A DNA stretch of 6,933 bases from an uncultured Oscillospiraceae bacterium. GTDB taxonomy: Bacteria; Bacillota; Clostridia; Oscillospirales; Oscillospiraceae. The notes beneath the pieces were generated by a model. It was not told where the DNA came from, did no database searches, and was given only the letters and a program-made list of their open reading frames with translations. Of this stretch, positions 5,231 to 6,933 are shown one piece after another; the stretch's first letter is position 1, and every line of letters starts with the position of its first letter. Position numbers and translations under genes: made by a program. The stretch is taken from positions 1 to 6,933 of the forward strand of contig CAADUV010000181.1 of NCBI GenBank assembly GCA_900752305.1, read 5' to 3'.

Positions 5231-6646
5231 TCAGCCTGTCCCGGCAGTCCGGTCAGGCGTATGGTCAAAGAGCAGGCACGTCCTAGGGGGAATCAGTATC
5301 ACGTCCCCGTCAGACAGCCGCTCAGGAACAGCGGAAACAATCGGGGTTCGTTCCGTGCCGCTCCTGTGGAGCAGCCGGAGCGTCCGTTCGGTGTGGATGG
5401 GCAGGGAGAACGCCCCATCCGTCGGGTTGCACAGGCACAAAATCTCTTCCCCCCGCCAAAAGGCCAGCACCGGCAGCGCCTCCGTCGGTCGATGCGCCCA
5501 GCGGAAGGAGCCTTGGGGCCACAGGGCTGGGTGGGACAGATAGCAACGGTGTGCCTGCTGCAATCCAGGCCGGGACAGCGCGTCCAGCCGGGTGCATTTC
5601 CCACCGGGCAGGGCCAGATAGGCCAGGTAACAGGCCGGGTCGTTGTAGTCTGGATAGGCCAGCAGCCCACCTGCGGTCAGGCGGTCTGAGCACTCCCAGG
5701 TCTTGTGCAAAAACAGGTCGGCCAAGGGCTGGGCGGACTGCTCTGCCTGTCCCATGCCGTCCCCCAAGGGAAAGGGCGTCCGCAGGAATAACCCCCCTGC
5801 CGGACACACCTCTGCCAGCTGGGACAGAAACCCTTGTGCGCCTCGTCCAGGGAAGAAGAATCGGGGGTCATTGACCGCCACCCGCAAGCCATCTAGGTGG
5901 TAGGTGCCCAGCCAAAATTGGGCGCAGTCCAGCAGGAAGCGGCGCAGGTGGGGACGGCTCCAGTCCAACTGGTTGGGGCAGCCCTCCGTGGCCAGGAACG
6001 GGCCGTAGGCTTCGGAAAAGTCGGTGGCGTTCCAGTCCAAGAACACGCTCAGCCCCGCCTGGTGAAAGGCGTCCACCCAGCGCATCAGCTCCTCCGGCCG
6101 CCACCCAGCGCAGGGGGCAAAGAAGGCCGTGCGCCGTCCCAGTCCCAACGAGAACACCCCGCCGGTGCAGCCCAGCCGTTTCAGGGTGGGCACCAGGGCG
6201 CGGTAGCCGTCCGGCGGCTGTTGGGTCAGATCCAGCGGACAGAGCAGGGTAGGGCGTGAGACGTTCGTCTGCTGCCGGAAGGACAGCCAGGGGGCGTCCT
6301 GCCAGCGGTAGCCGGAGGGGTCCCACAGTCGCCCTGCCGTCCCCGGCAGGGACTCCACGGCGGAGGCGGTGGGGTCGGCGCAGTAGTGGGGATTGCCTTG
6401 GGCGTCGTGGAGGACGTATTTGTAGAGGTCGCCCACCTGAGCGTTGGCCACGAAGCCCTCCCACAGGCCGTCCTGGGTGCGGGTCAGAAAGTCCCGGTCT
6501 GTCCGCCACCCTTGGAAGTCCCCGGCCACGGAGACAGCGGCCGCCTCCGGCGCCCAGATCTGGAAGCGCCAGCCAGAACGGCTGTCAGTCTGCACCGGTT
6601 CCGGCGGGCGGAACAGGCGTGGGGGAAGGGGGCAAAAGGGTTTCAT
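5231..6646 (-). CDS. Degenerate GlgB-like protein: CBM48 plus GH13 scaffold without catalytic residues
   Basis: A 471-residue protein, well short of the 620-730 of typical branching enzymes. Residues about 25-95 are a good CBM48 domain (FQIWAPEAAAVSVAGDFQGW, then LWEGFV and GDLYKYVLHDAQGNP). Residues about 105-345 follow the GlgB barrel in order: WDPSGYRWQDAPW, YRALVPTLKRLG, FHQAGLSVFLDW, FLLDCAQFWLGTYHLDGLRV. The active site is gone. Region I, normally DWVPAHF, is D204-WNATDF without the His. The nucleophile in DGLRVDA is A257 (DGLRVAVND). The AEEST acid/base segment is FLRTPF near 287-292, and no HDE motif is seen. GGKC and SHPALW (371-376) echo GlgB, and a beta-rich C-terminus follows. There are 15 cysteines. 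AGAAGGAG lies 6 nt before the ATG. It is the first gene of the glg operon. The frame is clean with no internal stop, so a selected pseudo-enzyme that binds glycogen or its enzymes is likelier than decay. Confidence 0.82.
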   Translation of the reverse strand: MKPFCPLPPRLFRPPEPVQTDSRSGWRFQIWAPEAAAVSVAGDFQGWRTDRDFLTRTQDGLWEGFVANAQVGDLYKYVLHDAQGNPHYCADPTASAVESLPGTAGRLWDPSGYRWQDAPWLSFRQQTNVSRPTLLCPLDLTQQPPDGYRALVPTLKRLGCTGGVFSLGLGRRTAFFAPCAGWRPEELMRWVDAFHQAGLSVFLDWNATDFSEAYGPFLATEGCPNQLDWSRPHLRRFLLDCAQFWLGTYHLDGLRVAVNDPRFFFPGRGAQGFLSQLAEVCPAGGLFLRTPFPLGDGMGQAEQSAQPLADLFLHKTWECSDRLTAGGLLAYPDYNDPACYLAYLALPGGKCTRLDALSRPGLQQAHRCYLSHPALWPQGSFRWAHRPTEALPVLAFWRGEEILCLCNPTDGAFSLPIHTERTLRLLHRSGTERTPIVSAVPERLSDGDVILIPPRTCLLFDHTPDRTAGTG

Positions 6647-6702
6647 GGCGGACTCCTTCTGTGACAGGATTTAGGGAAAGGAAATTCTCCCCGATAATAA
6701 AA

Positions 6703-6731
6703 ATTATATAGCGGAAGTGCAACAGCGTCAA
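6703..6731 (-). promoter_or_regulatory. Strong sigma-A promoter of the glg operon
   Basis: On the minus strand TTGACG (6731-6726) and TATAAT (6708-6703) are separated by exactly 17 bp, matching the vegetative consensus at 5/6 and 6/6. Transcription should start near 6696, giving a leader of about 50 nt with AGAAGGAG just before the first gene. An ATAAT-AAAA-ATTAT inverted repeat (6694-6707) overlaps the -10 element and might be an operator. Strength is inferred from consensus match only. Confidence 0.85.
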
Positions 6732-6790
6732 GGGGAAATCGGTCATGGGAAGGCGGGTCGAGACTGGGCAAAGTGACGATAAAAGTGCGG

Positions 6791-6808
6791 ATTTTCCCCG
6801 ATTTTCCC
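6791..6808 (+). repeat. Short direct repeat ATTTTCCC
   Basis: ATTTTCCC occurs at 6791-6798 and 6801-6808, 10 bp apart, upstream of both divergent promoters. The 10-bp period would put the two copies on one DNA face. No known factor is suggested. Confidence 0.3.
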
Positions 6809-6820
6809 GGCGAAGGCCGG
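6807..6820. other. GC-rich hairpin in the divergent intergenic region
   Basis: CCGGC (6807-6811) pairs with GCCGG (6816-6820) around a GAAG loop. No T-run follows on either strand, so it is not an intrinsic terminator. A further CCGGG at 6826-6830 gives alternative pairings. Function unknown. Confidence 0.3.
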
Positions 6821-6829
6821 CAAAACCGG

Positions 6830-6857
6830 GCATAGTTCCTTGGCAGGCGCATACTAT
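6830..6857 (+). promoter_or_regulatory. Candidate sigma-E (mother-cell) promoter for the 6889 gene
   Basis: GCATAGT (6830-6836) matches the sigma-E -35 pattern KMATATT at 6/7. After 13 bp, CATACTAT (6850-6857) fits the -10 pattern CATAnnnT. No good sigma-A -35 element stands 17 bp before the TACTAT. Initiation near 6864 would leave a leader of about 25 nt. If real, the downstream gene is expressed in the mother cell during sporulation. Confidence 0.4.
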
Positions 6858-6888
6858 GTAGAAACCGAGATAGGGAGGTTCATTGGTT

Positions 6889-6933
6889 ATGAAAATGGTT
6901 GTGTTTCGCCGCCGGTGGCTCATGGTGGCAGGC
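6889..6933 (+). CDS. Start of an unidentified exported or membrane-anchored protein (partial)
   Basis: Only 15 codons are visible: MKMVVFRRRWLMVAG. A GGGAGG at 6873-6878 lies 10 nt before the ATG, and the frame is open to the window edge. The basic RRR cluster followed by a hydrophobic run looks like the beginning of a signal peptide or signal anchor. With the sigma-E-like promoter before it, a sporulation-associated envelope protein (for example a PdaB-like deacetylase or a cortex amidase) is possible, but this is a guess; the fragment is too short for family assignment. It is divergent from the glg operon. Confidence 0.65.
   Translation, partial: MKMVVFRRRWLMVAG

Noticed and set aside
5868..6509. 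Minus-strand alternative frame (213 codons) inside the GlgB-like gene
   Set aside because: Arg/Pro/Gly-rich out-of-frame shadow. The 471-codon frame carries the CBM48 and GH13-like motifs.
5231..6646. GlgB-like gene as a frameshifted or truncated pseudogene
   Set aside because: A single uninterrupted frame contains both N-terminal and C-terminal GlgB-like segments in order, with a good ribosome site and operon position. The motif losses are substitutions and loop trimming, not a broken frame. Recent decay cannot be fully excluded.
1..6933. CRISPR arrays, tRNA/rRNA genes, insertion sequences
   Set aside because: No regularly spaced repeats, tRNA cloverleaf, rRNA segment, transposase or terminal inverted repeats were seen on either strand.

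Overview
This window looks like the chromosome of a spore-forming member of the Clostridia (Firmicutes), most likely in or near the Oscillospiraceae (Flavonifractor/Pseudoflavonifractor-like). The grounds are a clear spo0A, a GlgC plus GlgD glycogen module typical of Firmicutes, strong AGGAGG-type ribosome sites, GC-rich genes and AT-rich intergenic regions. The genus-level guess comes from protein character only and was not checked by any search.

Layout. (1) Bases 1-218, minus strand: N-terminal part of a LUD-domain (LutC/YkgG-like) protein that runs off the left edge. (2) 219-567: a 349-bp divergent control region. It holds GTATATAC repeats resembling GntR/HutC operators, a tandem pair of perfect or near-perfect Spo0A boxes, a 14-bp palindrome, a sigma-A-like promoter and a leader with two consecutive hairpins, one of which contains a third Spo0A box. 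(3) 568-1320, plus strand: spo0A, followed by an 11-codon mini-ORF that overlaps an intrinsic terminator. (4) 1418-6646, minus strand: a four-gene glycogen operon converging on spo0A. It reads, from its promoter at 6703-6731: a degenerate branching-enzyme-like gene, glgC, glgD, glgA. (5) 6647-6888: a divergent intergenic region with a strong sigma-A promoter for the glg operon (TTGACG-17-TATAAT) and a candidate sigma-E promoter for the next gene. (6) 6889-6933, plus strand: the first 15 codons of a gene with a basic/hydrophobic N-terminus, cut by the right edge.

How it fits together. GlgC/GlgD should make ADP-glucose from glucose-1-phosphate and ATP, and GlgA should polymerise it into alpha-1,4-glucan. 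The first gene of the operon has the CBM48 and GH13 branching-enzyme scaffold, but every GH13 catalytic motif I can align is replaced. It is therefore probably a non-catalytic glycogen-binding or scaffold protein, and true branching must come from elsewhere. The neighbouring Spo0A controls entry into sporulation. Its DNA-binding domain is almost invariant while its receiver domain has lost one expected acidic residue. The most interesting items are the pseudo-branching enzyme, the dense Spo0A-box/hairpin architecture before spo0A and the altered Spo0A phosphoacceptor pocket.
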